Part shown: piece by piece, positions 11,753-23,034 of the stretch
How positions within the stretch are numbered: position 1 is the first letter of the stretch
Layout: each line of letters opens with the position of its first letter
DNA from: Saccoglossus kowalevskii
Lineage: Eukaryota > Hemichordata > Enteropneusta > Harrimaniidae
DNA length: 36,159 nucleotides
NCBI RefSeq assembly: GCF_000003605.2
Contig: NW_003132364.1
Coordinates: forward strand, 14,279 to 50,437
Direction: 5' to 3'
Translations under genes and position numbers: made by a program
The notes under the pieces: generated by a model
Database searches by the model: none
Told to the model about the DNA's origin: nothing
Seen by the model: only the letters and a program-made list of their open reading frames with translations

Positions 11753-12198
11753 ATTACTCCGTGTGAATGGTTTTTGCTCATCATTACTCCATGGGAATGG
11801 TTTCTGCTCCCCATTACTCCGTGGGAATGGTTTTTGCTCACCATTACTCCATGGGAATGGTTTTTGCTCACCATTACTCCGTGGGAATGGTTTCTGCTCA
11901 CCATTACTTTGTGTGAATGGTTTTTGCTCACCATTACTCCGTGGGAATGGTTTTTGCTCATCATTACTCCATGGGAATGGTTTCTGCTCACCACTACTCC
12001 GTAGGAATGGATTTTGCTTCATTACTCTGTGGTAATGGTTTTTGCTCAATATTACTCCGTGGGAATGGTTTTTGCATAATATTACTCCATGAGAATGGTT
12101 TATGCTCAATATTACGTGGTGGGAAAATGTAGGATAAACATTACGTGGTGGGAAATATTTATTGCTCACCATTATGCCATGGGAGAGATATTCTCACC
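11753..12198. repeat. 30-bp minisatellite array, 15 copies, decaying to the right
   Basis: Units begin ATTACTCCGTGGGAATGG and end TTTTTGCTCACC. Copies start at 11753 and every 30 bp to 11993, then at 12021, 12051, 12081, 12111, 12140 and 12171 after small indels. The first eight are nearly identical; from 12001 rightwards copies lose identity and length, which is the usual picture of an old array edge. Because 30 is a multiple of three and the unit lacks stops, both strands show open frames (up to 154 codons on minus, ten-residue periodic), but there is no start context, signal peptide or flanking coding sequence to make a gene likely. Confidence 0.96.
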
Positions 12199-13455
12199 GA
12201 TCGCGAGAAATGGCAAGTAATGCGTTGATCATATACTTATTCTATTCATGAATATCTTAGTGGTAAAGGAAACAAATCGATGCATCTAATTATGAGATAT
12301 GTATTGGATTACCAATAGACAAGGTCTGCTATCATGTTTTATCGATTTCACAATGTGTGACTCGGAAAAACAGATTTGCCTGCTAGTGTGGATGCATCAT
12401 GTTAACAATATTCTGATGGAATTTCAGAAAATCCAGGTTTTTAATCAGACCTCTTATGGGGCTTCAATACAAACCAGTAATGGCAAAATAAAATTGAAAA
12501 ACGTTAGTTTAGGCGGACACAATATATGCTATGATTATATTCTGTGAACACAAAACAAACACATATAGAGTATATTTGTGATGGTATTAATAAATTAGGA
12601 ATGAATTCTAGCGTCCCATCTTCACATGCCAGTTCCATTATGTGTATTAAAGAGACAATGAAAACATTGAACATTATAGGACCTAACAGTTTCATAGTGT
12701 ACATAGTCCATAGCGAAAATCAATAATCGTAAAATAATGATATATATAATAAAAATGCGCTAGCAAAAGACTTACATCACATACGTGCATATTTGCAGAT
12801 ATGTGCACAGGTATGCCAGTATAACAATGAGTGTGATATATCATGTGATATATCGTAAATGTTGCTTAGCAACCAGCCACAATACCATGAACGTAACAGT
12901 GATACTTTGCAGTCAGTTCTGCCTACATCGCAAGATGTTACTCATATTGAAAGCCGACGGCCATATGCTGTTGACATTAAAAGCCTGGATATTGAGAAAA
13001 GCACATTTACGTCACAGATGGTTGCATTAAAACACACATATCGGGGAATCTGTTTAGTATGACACAGAATTCTTTAATTCTAGTGGGTATTTGAAACGTA
13101 TTAGGTGTTAATGACAATTGTCACCTCAAATTACACCCTGGGGTATCATAATGATAATCAGAATAAAACATACACATTGTGAATGAATTATTGTACTTAC
13201 ACAAAAAATCAGTTTCAGCCAAATAGTGTTTTGCATAAACATATATTCGACTCATTTTATGAAATCGGCAAAAATAGTTTCAATTGTAACATCACACTAT
13301 TTAGCTACTTAGCGTGCGTTATTTTTGTGTATGCAATGACATGAATAACTTTTGAATTTCTTTCTTTCCATAATGAATTTCAAACGTTCAAACGCTCTGC
13401 ACCTGCGCATTCCCTGGGAATGTCGGTGTCATTCATGTTTCCGTCTTTAGCTTTG

Positions 13456-13457
<2 letters not shown>
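12199..13457. other. Intergenic or intronic DNA with one X-box
   Basis: Several 60-82-codon frames (12299-12547, 12544-12726, 12785-13062) overlap on both strands and show no domain. A 12-bp direct repeat of GTGATATATC occurs twice at 12833-12855, just before the X-box at 12861. Confidence 0.5.
12861..12874. promoter_or_regulatory. Perfect RFX/X-box-type palindrome
   Basis: GTTGCTTAGCAACC is an unbroken inverted repeat (GTTGCT/AGCAAC overlapping at the centre) and matches the RFX-type consensus in both half sites. It is the best such site in the window. No adjacent gene is recognised, so the target is unknown. Confidence 0.4.

Positions 13458-13495
<38 letters not shown>
13458..13495. repeat. 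(TG)19 dinucleotide microsatellite
   Basis: An uninterrupted TG run. Length is likely to vary between individuals. Confidence 0.98.
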
Positions 13496-13496
<1 letters not shown>

Positions 13497-14540
13497 CAGG
13501 AATGTAATTAATCCTAATGGTTCATGTAACGTATTATGAACTACGCAGAGAAAAGATCAAACTTTGTAAAGATGTATAATAATACATTTTCACTGTGATG
13601 TGAATATCACGTATTCATAACCAGTTTTAATACTCAATTTAATTGCAGAATTGCGGCTTGTTGCATCTACGTATTTTGTTGTAGTGTGACCCCAGAAATG
13701 ACCTGTATTGTAAATATACATAATATGAAGTCGAATTCTCGACGCTGGCCGTCTTAAAAACAAATTTAATCTCAACAAAAGTAATCTCATCTTTGATAAT
13801 CATGGTGATAACGTACATGTGCTCAGTACACAAAATTAATGCTGGTTTTTATGTGTCTATTTTATGCCAGAGGGTAGATTAGTGTGAACATCTACAAATG
13901 TTGAAGACGCTGATGAACGCTCACAAGATGTCGAGCACCCATGAGCCAACAAGCATTTACGAACGCATACGATTAATCACGATCTGAATATTACTCACGG
14001 AAACCTACTAACTCATGAACACCGACGAGCTGACGAAAATTCATGAATTTGGCCAACTCGAGAATATAAATGGCTGGGCAGCACAGCAACTTGAAGTAAA
14101 AACAATATACGTAACATCATTTATCAAGAATGATAACAAACTTCCTCTACAATTAGTTCTTGGAATATGGCCTATTAAACGCGTTGCCAGACAGCGCTAC
14201 ACGGGTGTAGTGTATTTGTGGTCGAATATATCGATTTGTTTAGTTGGGAAAAAAAACAAGAAAGTGTCCATGAATCATTTCACAGTACTGTTAGCTCGAC
14301 AAGTGATAACGCATGTACCATATGTTTAAGCATCACCAGCGGTATAATAGATCAGTATACGAGGTCATTGACTCAACATTGACATGCACCTGATTAATGT
14401 CAAATGTGGTAACTATAAATGCTGCGAGACAATCACTTCAATATAAGTCTATAAATGACCGAGGATTATCAATTCATCTAGACAACTCCACTGTATAAGT
14501 ATGACATCGGTGTTCGTGCACTGTGCTTGTAGGTAGATTC
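13496..14540. other. Intergenic or intronic DNA, no gene recognised
   Basis: Contains a 104-codon plus-strand frame (14015-14329) starting at an ATG and ending before TAA. Its composition is not low-complexity, but no domain, signal peptide or splice context is recognised and its length is within reach of chance for this much AT-rich DNA. Confidence 0.45.
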
Positions 14541-14542
14541 AA

Positions 14543-14581
<39 letters not shown>

Positions 14582-14634
14582 ACAAACAAACAAACAAACA
14601 AACAAACAAACAAACAAACAAACAAACAAACAAA

Positions 14635-14689
<55 letters not shown>

Positions 14690-14690
14690 A
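14541..14690. repeat. Compound (AAAT)n(AAAC)n(AAAT)n microsatellite
   Basis: A 150-bp run of tetranucleotides: AAAT units, a central AAAC block at about 14582-14632, then AAAT units again with the register kept. The block structure suggests one T-to-C change that spread by slippage. A minus-strand open frame through it encodes only a short periodic peptide and is not a gene. Confidence 0.98.
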
Positions 14691-16136
14691 CCCTATCACA
14701 GGTATTAAAATACATTTTTTATCGTGAATAATTAATATTAAAATGTACGTCACGGTAGGTGTGTTACATTTGACTTGCATTCTGTAGTTGTAAAATTGAT
14801 GATACATTGTTATTGAACCACAACATATGGTATGTCCAATTACCATAGAGTCTTAGTTCAGCTATTTACATTATTGTCGTGAGTATGCGCAATACTTTTA
14901 AGGTACGTACATTTCATTGTTTTCAGTGCATCTCAAACATTAGTGGCTATTTATATTAATCCCAATGACGTACTGAGTCTGTTCGAATTTCACGCTTATT
15001 AATTATGCCATGTAGCAACATTCACTCTTGAATACATCTCAGTAACCTAAATGTAAATGATTAGCAAGTATTTTGAATAGTATGCCCTTAAATATATAGC
15101 AGTTGAAAAGTTAATGGTATTGAATGTTGTCAAAGAACATACATGACAACTTTCGTTTTACATGCGGAAATTAAAGATGAACACATTTACCCTAAACTAA
15201 TACATCACTGCACAACGTATCTAAATACAAGCTACATTCGTTATCACATACTATAAAATAACCGTATTTTGGTTTATCACAATTTATGACTTTAATTCAA
15301 GTGACGAAACAATTCAGAGGACATACAAGAATTATGTAAATGCATATTGAAAATTTTCCGTAATTTATCGTTATTAATATACTCTTGTTACTTAAAAGCT
15401 GTCGTAAACAAGCAATCTGTCAAATTGTACTGAAGCGTGTGTGTTTGCAGAATGAGATATGCATTGCCATCGTCGTGATGAAATGATCTGTGTTCTTTTA
15501 TGCTTTAGGCATTCACATCTGAATAGAGAAACTGATGCAAAATTTGATAAGGTTTAAATTAAAGAACCAAATTAGAAAGTACATCCATCAGGTGAACATG
15601 GCGGTATCCTTATCACTGATTATAAATTGTGTTTACACATCTGGGTATACGCATTTATTGTCATGGCGACGGATTCTAAATTTGAGTGGACATACACAAG
15701 ATAAATAAGTGGTCAATGCATCACTATCTAAACTGAGTAAACTGTGCTGACCATGCCGTCAACTTTCACCCAAAGGCTATGAGGCACAAGTAATAAGTCA
15801 GTTGACGTGAATCAATGGATGTTGTAGAATTATATATTTATTTACACAACAAACAACATTGTCGTTGCACGCTATTGCATTCAATCGATCAATGTCGAAG
15901 TAATAAACTGTGTATTTGTAAATTCTTTTAGTCCAAGTTTCCACAGTCAATCAACGGACACTGCTGCTAACATTAATAATATACCCTAGTACATTTTTAC
16001 CTGATTGCTTTTGAATCCAGAGACAGTGTTTCTTTTCGACTCCATCGTCCCATTTTAATGAAATTCGATTTGTCGAATGCACACATTGTTGGGCATGCAT
16101 CACCAAGACAACCACCTAAATTTATATACTACATTG
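14691..16136. other. AT-rich DNA, nothing recognised
   Basis: No open frame of note, RNA gene or repeat was found. Confidence 0.5.
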
Positions 16137-16233
16137 CTAATAACTACGTAACACATATTCTCTGTCACTAATAACTACGTAATACATATTCTCTGTCACT
16201 AATAACTACGTAATACTTATTCTCTGTCACTAA
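16137..16233 (-). repeat. 31-bp satellite, left arm (about 3 copies)
   Basis: Units read CTAATAACTACGTAACACAT then ATTCTCTGTCA. They are the reverse complement of the units at 17090-17537. The arm runs directly into the gap. Confidence 0.95.
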
Positions 16234-17089
16234 NNNNNNNNNNNNNNNNNNNNNNNNNNNNNNNNNNNNNNNNNNNNNNNNNNNNNNNNNNNNNNNNNNN
16301 NNNNNNNNNNNNNNNNNNNNNNNNNNNNNNNNNNNNNNNNNNNNNNNNNNNNNNNNNNNNNNNNNNNNNNNNNNNNNNNNNNNNNNNNNNNNNNNNNNNN
16401 NNNNNNNNNNNNNNNNNNNNNNNNNNNNNNNNNNNNNNNNNNNNNNNNNNNNNNNNNNNNNNNNNNNNNNNNNNNNNNNNNNNNNNNNNNNNNNNNNNNN
16501 NNNNNNNNNNNNNNNNNNNNNNNNNNNNNNNNNNNNNNNNNNNNNNNNNNNNNNNNNNNNNNNNNNNNNNNNNNNNNNNNNNNNNNNNNNNNNNNNNNNN
16601 NNNNNNNNNNNNNNNNNNNNNNNNNNNNNNNNNNNNNNNNNNNNNNNNNNNNNNNNNNNNNNNNNNNNNNNNNNNNNNNNNNNNNNNNNNNNNNNNNNNN
16701 NNNNNNNNNNNNNNNNNNNNNNNNNNNNNNNNNNNNNNNNNNNNNNNNNNNNNNNNNNNNNNNNNNNNNNNNNNNNNNNNNNNNNNNNNNNNNNNNNNNN
16801 NNNNNNNNNNNNNNNNNNNNNNNNNNNNNNNNNNNNNNNNNNNNNNNNNNNNNNNNNNNNNNNNNNNNNNNNNNNNNNNNNNNNNNNNNNNNNNNNNNNN
16901 NNNNNNNNNNNNNNNNNNNNNNNNNNNNNNNNNNNNNNNNNNNNNNNNNNNNNNNNNNNNNNNNNNNNNNNNNNNNNNNNNNNNNNNNNNNNNNNNNNNN
17001 NNNNNNNNNNNNNNNNNNNNNNNNNNNNNNNNNNNNNNNNNNNNNNNNNNNNNNNNNNNNNNNNNNNNNNNNNNNNNNNNNNNNNNNNN
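16234..17089. other. Assembly gap, 856 N
   Basis: Both sides of the gap are the same 31-bp satellite in opposite orientation, so the missing sequence is very probably more satellite and must contain, or conceal, the point where orientation switches. The gap length is not a round number, so it may be an estimate. Confidence 0.99.
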
Positions 17090-17537
17090 ACGTAGTTATT
17101 AGTGACAGAGAATATGTGTTACGTAGTTATTAGTGACAGAGAATATGTATTACGTAGTTATTAGTGACAGAGATTTTGTGTTACGTAGTTATTAGTGACA
17201 GAGAATATGTATTACGTAGTTATTAGTGACAGAGAATATGTGTTACGTAGTTATTAGTGACAGAGAATATGTGTAACGTAGTTATTAGTGACAGAGAATA
17301 TGTGTAACGTAGTTATTAGTGACAGAGAATATGTGTTACGTAGTTATTAGTGACAGAGAATATGTGTTACGTAGTTATTAGTGACAGAGAATATGTGTTA
17401 CGTAGTTATTAGTGACAGAGAATATGTATTACGTAGTTATTAGTGACAGAGAATATGTGTTACGTAGTTATTAGTGACAGAGAATATGTATTACGTAGTT
17501 ATTAGTGACAGAGAATATGTATTACGTAGTTATTAGT
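17090..17537 (+). repeat. 31-bp satellite, right arm (about 14.5 copies)
   Basis: Units read ACGTAGTTATTAGTGACAGA then GAATATGTGTT, with variation mainly at GTGTT/GTATT/GTGTA near the unit end. Copies are highly similar, pointing to recent amplification. The last partial unit ends at 17537; AGAGAATA (17510-17517) and TATTCTCT (17541-17548) then form an 8-bp inverted repeat across the array edge. Confidence 0.97.
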
Positions 17538-17548
17538 TATTATTCTCT

Positions 17549-19522
17549 ATGCTTAAATGTCACGTCATCATATGGACATATTTGCTTTTGTTTTATTTGT
17601 GCCGAAAATTTCGTATTTCTGAAAATGTTTAAAAATATGAGAATAATGAAAAAAAGTGTACTGTGGTACGACGTGACATATTGCCCAAAGAACGTTGCAA
17701 ACATCGATAGCGTATTGGTTGTTACGCTAGAGCCAGTCCCGAGTTCTTATCGTACCGTATATGTTGAATAGCAAACAGTGTGCCCCACACAGAGGACTAG
17801 CGGACCCCCCGAGGTTCATTCACTCATGGACCGATGTAGGGGTTGTTTTAGTGTTCACGGTCACGTGACTGTTGGATATCATGTTCATCACATGTTTATG
17901 ACACACTGATTCATTTATTGATCACGGGAAGAAAGAACAATAATCAATTGAATCGTTTTGAATGTTTTACGTCATCTCTGGAAATTGATTTGAAATGACC
18001 AGAATAACATTTAATTTTTTTGATTGTAGGAAGACACTGATGTCAATTCGTTTTTGTTTGACTAGTAATTAGGATACGCTTTTGCTCTTACGTTACACAA
18101 TAAAGACCACACAGTCAATATGTTTCTATTATATATATGAGGAATAATAAAACAGTGTAAATAGCAAGTGTATATGGTATTTATGATGTCTGGCTGACTA
18201 TAAGGCGTGAATCCCCTCTCTTATTTACTTCTTAATTCAGTTTTATTTCATGAAAACGTCATTTATGTATTGTCAACTAGTTGAAACTATACCTGTGTAT
18301 GTCCATTACTATATTAACAATACATACACCCGTGTCATGCTTTCTCAAATCGCCTAGTGTCAAGTGAAATGTGTGAATACAAACTGAATCCAATGTATTC
18401 AGCAGTCACACTGTTGCATTGTAAAATGTAGATTCGCTGTGGAGTATGTCTCTGTATACAATTTAAAATATGCCAAATAATTTTGAAATGTATTTTTTCC
18501 GACGGAGTCTAGTTTGGCTAATTAGCATAAACTGAAATTCAGGTAAATCTTTTTTTTTTCATTAAAATAATAAATTTGGTGAGGAGTACGGAAAGAACTG
18601 ATGGGTGTGATTGCACCATACTTACCTCAACATCAAGTTGACTTGGAACATTGGAATATTTTGTATAGTTTATATAGCATGGTTGCTCGGAATATTACCT
18701 GCAATTATTCTATGTATTTATGCAATGGAACTATTTTGATACCAAGATATTTCTATCGAACTATTTACACTTCTTAAGAAAACATTCCAGACAGATCAAC
18801 CTGAAGTCATCTTTTAATTCAATTTGTTTTGAAATCAATTAGAAAATATGATGGAGACAACAAATGTCTTCCCGGGGCCTGCTTGACCTGCCATGCTTTT
18901 TAATATTTGCGTAGCTTACACAGAGATGCATGTAGTGTATACGACAACACCACACAAGTCGTCGTGCTTCACTTTTATATAAAAAGCACTTAACGCTGTG
19001 ATGGAAACAAAAGCGCGCCATGATAATTTGAGTTGAATGGTCACATTAGAGTCGGCAAGATTCCCGCAACGCAACGTGAATGGTGCAGCATTTATATTCG
19101 CAATGGAATGTTGATATACGTCAATAACGTTTTACAAATTTTAAAGCTCAATCGAAGTAGACAAACAAGGCAGATCTTCAATATTGAACAAAAAACAAAC
19201 GAATATTATTCATTGTTATTATATTTCAGTCTTTTTAGCCAGATTATATTAGTGTGTACATCTTACATCGATGACATAATATCAAAGGTTGTGGAGTTAG
19301 CTTCGATATATTTTGACATCTGGTTTTTACATCAAGATGAGTGACGTCAGAAATTACTCTTATATTTCCAAATATCAATTTTCCATCTTTCTACTTCGAC
19401 ACTATGTACAAGATATAGGTAGCACATCAATCTCTATGTTGTCAAATTGGTTGGACAGCGCGATATTTTGATTTTAGCAATACATCACATCGGAAGAAAT
19501 GCCCCACATTCTACGTACATAC
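17549..19522. other. Intergenic or intronic DNA, no gene recognised
   Basis: Frames at 17505-17771 (plus, starting inside the satellite), 18839-19021 (minus) and 19033-19344 (plus, 103 codons) show no domain. CACGTG lies at 17862. Confidence 0.5.
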
Positions 19523-19711
19523 CGCCAATAGAAAACATAATCCGCGACATATGCATTCAAAGCATTGCTTGCCAAGGTTGGTGTAATGAGTCCCCATTTA
19601 TAACCAGATATTGATCTCAAATCACCAACAAGACTGCTTTCCTGCTGCCGCAAAATGTTCAATTGGTCGCTAACTGATTTCCCATATGACCGTAATGTAA
19701 ACGATATCTTA
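19523..19711 (-). other. Candidate internal exon (unproven)
   Basis: A minus-strand open frame of 86 codons (19734 down to 19474) has no ATG near its start, being bounded by a stop just upstream. A strong donor-like GTATGT follows TATTGGCG at 19522-19517, and an AG lies at 19713-19712, giving a possible 189-bp exon of 63 codons. The peptide is not low-complexity and has a helical-looking part (SDQLNILRQQESSLVGDL). Against this, the acceptor has no good pyrimidine tract and I recognise no family. An exon of an unidentified gene, a decayed element fragment, or chance are all open. Confidence 0.15.
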
Positions 19712-19734
19712 CTATGCCAATGGGTTACGAACAA

Positions 19735-20597
19735 TTATGGCGGTATGTATTTACGCCCTCAACGACATATAAAGAGAAATACTGTGAACAGGAGAAATGG
19801 AAGTCACAAGTCACGAGTGTTCAGTGACGTAAGTAAAGGAAGGGCAGCGGTCACCAGGTGTATTTGATAGAACACGAGGAAACAATGATGTTTAATGCAT
19901 ATTCGGTCAGCTCCACTACGCTACAAACAGTATTAAATAGTCGATATTCACGTCAATTTAAATCGGATATAAGGGTGATTTTCTGTTAAGCTGACAGGAA
20001 AACCAAACATAATTCAAATCGTCATATATTGACGATTATTGAATAATTTTTTTCATTTGATATATCGAGTTGTTTTCTCGCAACAAAACTATATTCAATC
20101 ATACTCAATTTAAATCCAGCAGATTCAGCTAGTAGATTTCCACAAGAGAGAACAGTCCGAATTGTCGAATCACTGCCGCCATGGCGACCATACCCAGTTG
20201 TTAACCATATTAAAGAAGGAATTAGATAGTATATGAATTGTAGTGTACATTTCAGTCGTAGCTATGTAAGTTAGGTGACTGCAAGAACACGTGGAAGATA
20301 GTACAGTACATTGTGTATACAGTATAATTTGACTTCGCCCGAAAAAATTATTCAATTTGTTGCAGTTTGATAACCAGTATCTGTATATTTCTATAACAAG
20401 TCATTTTCTGCTTAGCATGCACCACGTTGTATTACATTCAAATCGTGAATAAGACAAATACTTATACAAGTTGATGAGCATATCCTTAAATAATATATGT
20501 AATCATATAAATATAATCGGATATATAATCATATCACATGCATGCTAATTATCACTCCATAAACCAATCATGGTCTAATTGCAGTATTTATGACATC
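19735..20597. other. AT-rich DNA, nothing recognised
   Basis: Short frames on both strands only; CACGTG at 20288. Confidence 0.5.
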
Positions 20598-20611
20598 ATG
20601 CATCCATGCAT
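20598..20611. promoter_or_regulatory. POU MORE-like site ATGCATCCATGCAT
   Basis: Two ATGCAT half sites spaced by two bases, followed by TATTCAT. POU-domain dimers bind ATGCAT pairs with short spacers (MORE-type sites). Binding is inferred from the motif alone. Confidence 0.25.
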
Positions 20612-22980
20612 TATTCATATCAACACTGGCTAAAATCTTGTTTAGTGACATTGACCTTAAAATCTAACTATAAAATATTACCTATTGTTTCCTTGGATTT
20701 ATATTACAAACAAACATACATACATACAAGCGTAGTGTTATCTTAAACTTTAACCTTTTGTCCCAAGAATCTATTAGTGATATTTGTGTACGCTTAAAGA
20801 CGACACCTATTATGTTGCAAACAATATATGAGCAAAGATTTTGATCCCGAAACCGTTGTGTCTAAAACGGGGAACAAGTTTGTCAAGTTCGAAGGCCCTA
20901 GCTATTTTCCATTGTAGTAATATATTTCAAGCACACATACTGCAAACACTTTTGATTCCAGGTCTCCAGAATGTAACCAGGTTATACATTCTTCTGAATC
21001 TTTCAAATCAATAATAGTTAGTTTGACGTGCAAGGCGTGTGATAAACTACTAGTAGTACGTACGTAAACAGATGGAAATTTGAATCTAAAAGCGGTGAAA
21101 ATGTCTGTGCTATTCACTGAGGTCATCAAATGGAAACTGTTACTCTAAATCAGATTATCGAGGTTGCTAATTTATTTTTATATATGTTGTTTAATCCTTC
21201 GTAATATCTAAAAATATTAAAATGTGATAAATATCTGCTCTCCGTGCTCTGCTCCGAGACAAGGTCAATTCAAATATTGTCATTACAATGATAGTTAATC
21301 TTATGTAAGAGGTGCTGTGATGGAAAATGTCAGGAAAAGCAATTATTGATATGTCATCTCGTAAAATAAATCTAATTATACACAATTTTAACGAAGTCAG
21401 CAGATTCTGAAAGGCGATGAAATGGACAAATCTGTACGACCTAATGGCTAGGCTTGTTATCAATCAACGTACTCACATACAATTTAACACTTTATGTTAC
21501 GTAATAACTTATTTATTTTCGCGACATATAACGTCTTATTCAGTTTCCATAATATTTGTGATGACGTCATCATAAGTACATATCTGACTTAAGCTGATAT
21601 ATGAGGAATTTTGCACACACAGCTGCAATGTGTTGTGGGACGGTTTACTAAATCACCATTATTAAAATTGCAAAAATTGCAAAAACATCTAGCAGTTGAC
21701 TAGACGCCATTTCAAATATAATATTCTTACAGCAATTAATTTGTTCAGAACATTGTAAAGCGCTTTACTCCAATAATAGGTGCATAGTGCTGTTCTATTT
21801 TGAAAACTATTTATTCGTTTACCATTGATTGGACTAACTATTCACGGCATTTGTATGAGATCCCAGTATGTGTACAGTCTTCCGGGATTCAACGTGTACG
21901 CAATATTCACAGGAATATTGTGCTTATGCTTAATACGATCAAGTAACATAGTGAGCAAATATACGCGGCTTCACACATTTCTATGCAACTAGGGGGTACT
22001 GAATACACCCGATTGTAAACTCGCGGTCTGTCTATTACTGGATAGTGTTCAACATTGGACATAACACCACATCGAGTGGACGTGCGAATGAACTGAATCG
22101 CTCTGACAGCAATATACGGAGAAGGGTTTGACATAGCAATACAAAGTAGGTTTAATTTCATTGTCAAATGATTTGGTATCTTATTCATGCACTACTGCAT
22201 TCATCGCAGACGTTATTACGTTGTCTACGATTAGCTAGGTGATTCTCGATGAGTACCAAGTCATAAGTAGGAAGTATTCGCAATGGAAGCTTTAATGGAC
22301 TAAGTACAAAACGAAAGAATGTAGCAAGGTGTAGTGGTAGTATACGTATTTCGTGTTCAACCATCGTTGGACAGTGTGACAGCGACATTAATTAATATGA
22401 GCTGGTCGCTATTTGTATATGGTTCACCAATAATAGAATATATTCTCATCATTTATCCATTGTCAATCGAGAACAGAATAATGTTCGGACACACATAGTC
22501 AAAGGTATATGAGACTGTTCGCCTGTGCGTGTGTATTGAACATATTATCAATATTGTCTTTGTATTTTGTTATTAATAATTTCCCATAATGTCCCATTTC
22601 GACAGCGCTTTCTAATTTGCTTTCCAGTAGGAATTACTGTCCAAGGCGCGAACTACAATTGAACTTGGAGCAGATACATCAGGACGCACAATAAGCAGGC
22701 ACCGTATTCTATCTTCTGTTTTATATTTCGACATGGACAAATCTATGTAGTTTCCTGTCAGTGTTCTGTTCTTCTCACAATATATTTATTTAAATGATTG
22801 ATATTTTGATGACGCTGAACGCGAATTCAAGTGTATAACTTGTACATAGAGTGAACATGTGTCATTGTGTGGTCTTGCGTTATAGACACGTGTTCATTAT
22901 ATCAATACGTTTTCTGATAACATAAGTATGCTTTGTCGAGCTCTTGAAACATTCGTATGAGCACAGGAATCATTAATATT
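20612..22980. other. AT-rich DNA, no gene recognised
   Basis: Minus-strand frames at 22388-22185 and 22188-21907 overlap by ATGA, but neither resembles a protein family and a coupled-gene layout is not expected in this kind of DNA. A CRE-type palindrome at 21559 and CACGTG at 22887 are the only motifs noted. Confidence 0.5.
21559..21572. promoter_or_regulatory. 14-bp perfect palindrome with full CRE
   Basis: TGATGACGTCATCA is self-complementary and contains TGACGTCA, the full cAMP response element bound by CREB/ATF bZIP dimers. No promoter is recognised next to it. Confidence 0.35.
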
Positions 22981-23034
22981 GTTGTTGTTTTTGTTGTTGC
23001 TGTTGAAGTTGTTGTTGTTTTTGTTGTTGTTGTT
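22981..23034. repeat. Imperfect (GTT)n microsatellite
   Basis: GTT runs broken by TTTT and GCTGTTGAA. The 19-mer starting at 22981 recurs exactly at 23011, so a 30-bp step duplicated inside it. Confidence 0.9.

Noticed and set aside
11708-12172. 154-codon minus-strand frame and several plus-strand frames with a ten-residue period
   Set aside because: Product of the 30-bp array; open on both strands and fading into diverged copies.
14015-14329. 104-codon plus-strand frame
   Set aside because: Varied composition but no recognised domain, start context or splice sites; not enough to call a gene.
14478-14846. 122-codon minus-strand frame rich in leucine, isoleucine and tyrosine
   Set aside because: Most of it is translation of the tetranucleotide microsatellite.
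16137-17537. CRISPR array (31-bp repeats)
   Set aside because: Repeats abut directly with no spacers; it is a satellite.
21907-22388. Two minus-strand frames overlapping by ATGA, like translationally coupled genes
   Set aside because: Coupling is a bacterial feature; the surrounding DNA is eukaryotic in character and neither peptide is recognisable.
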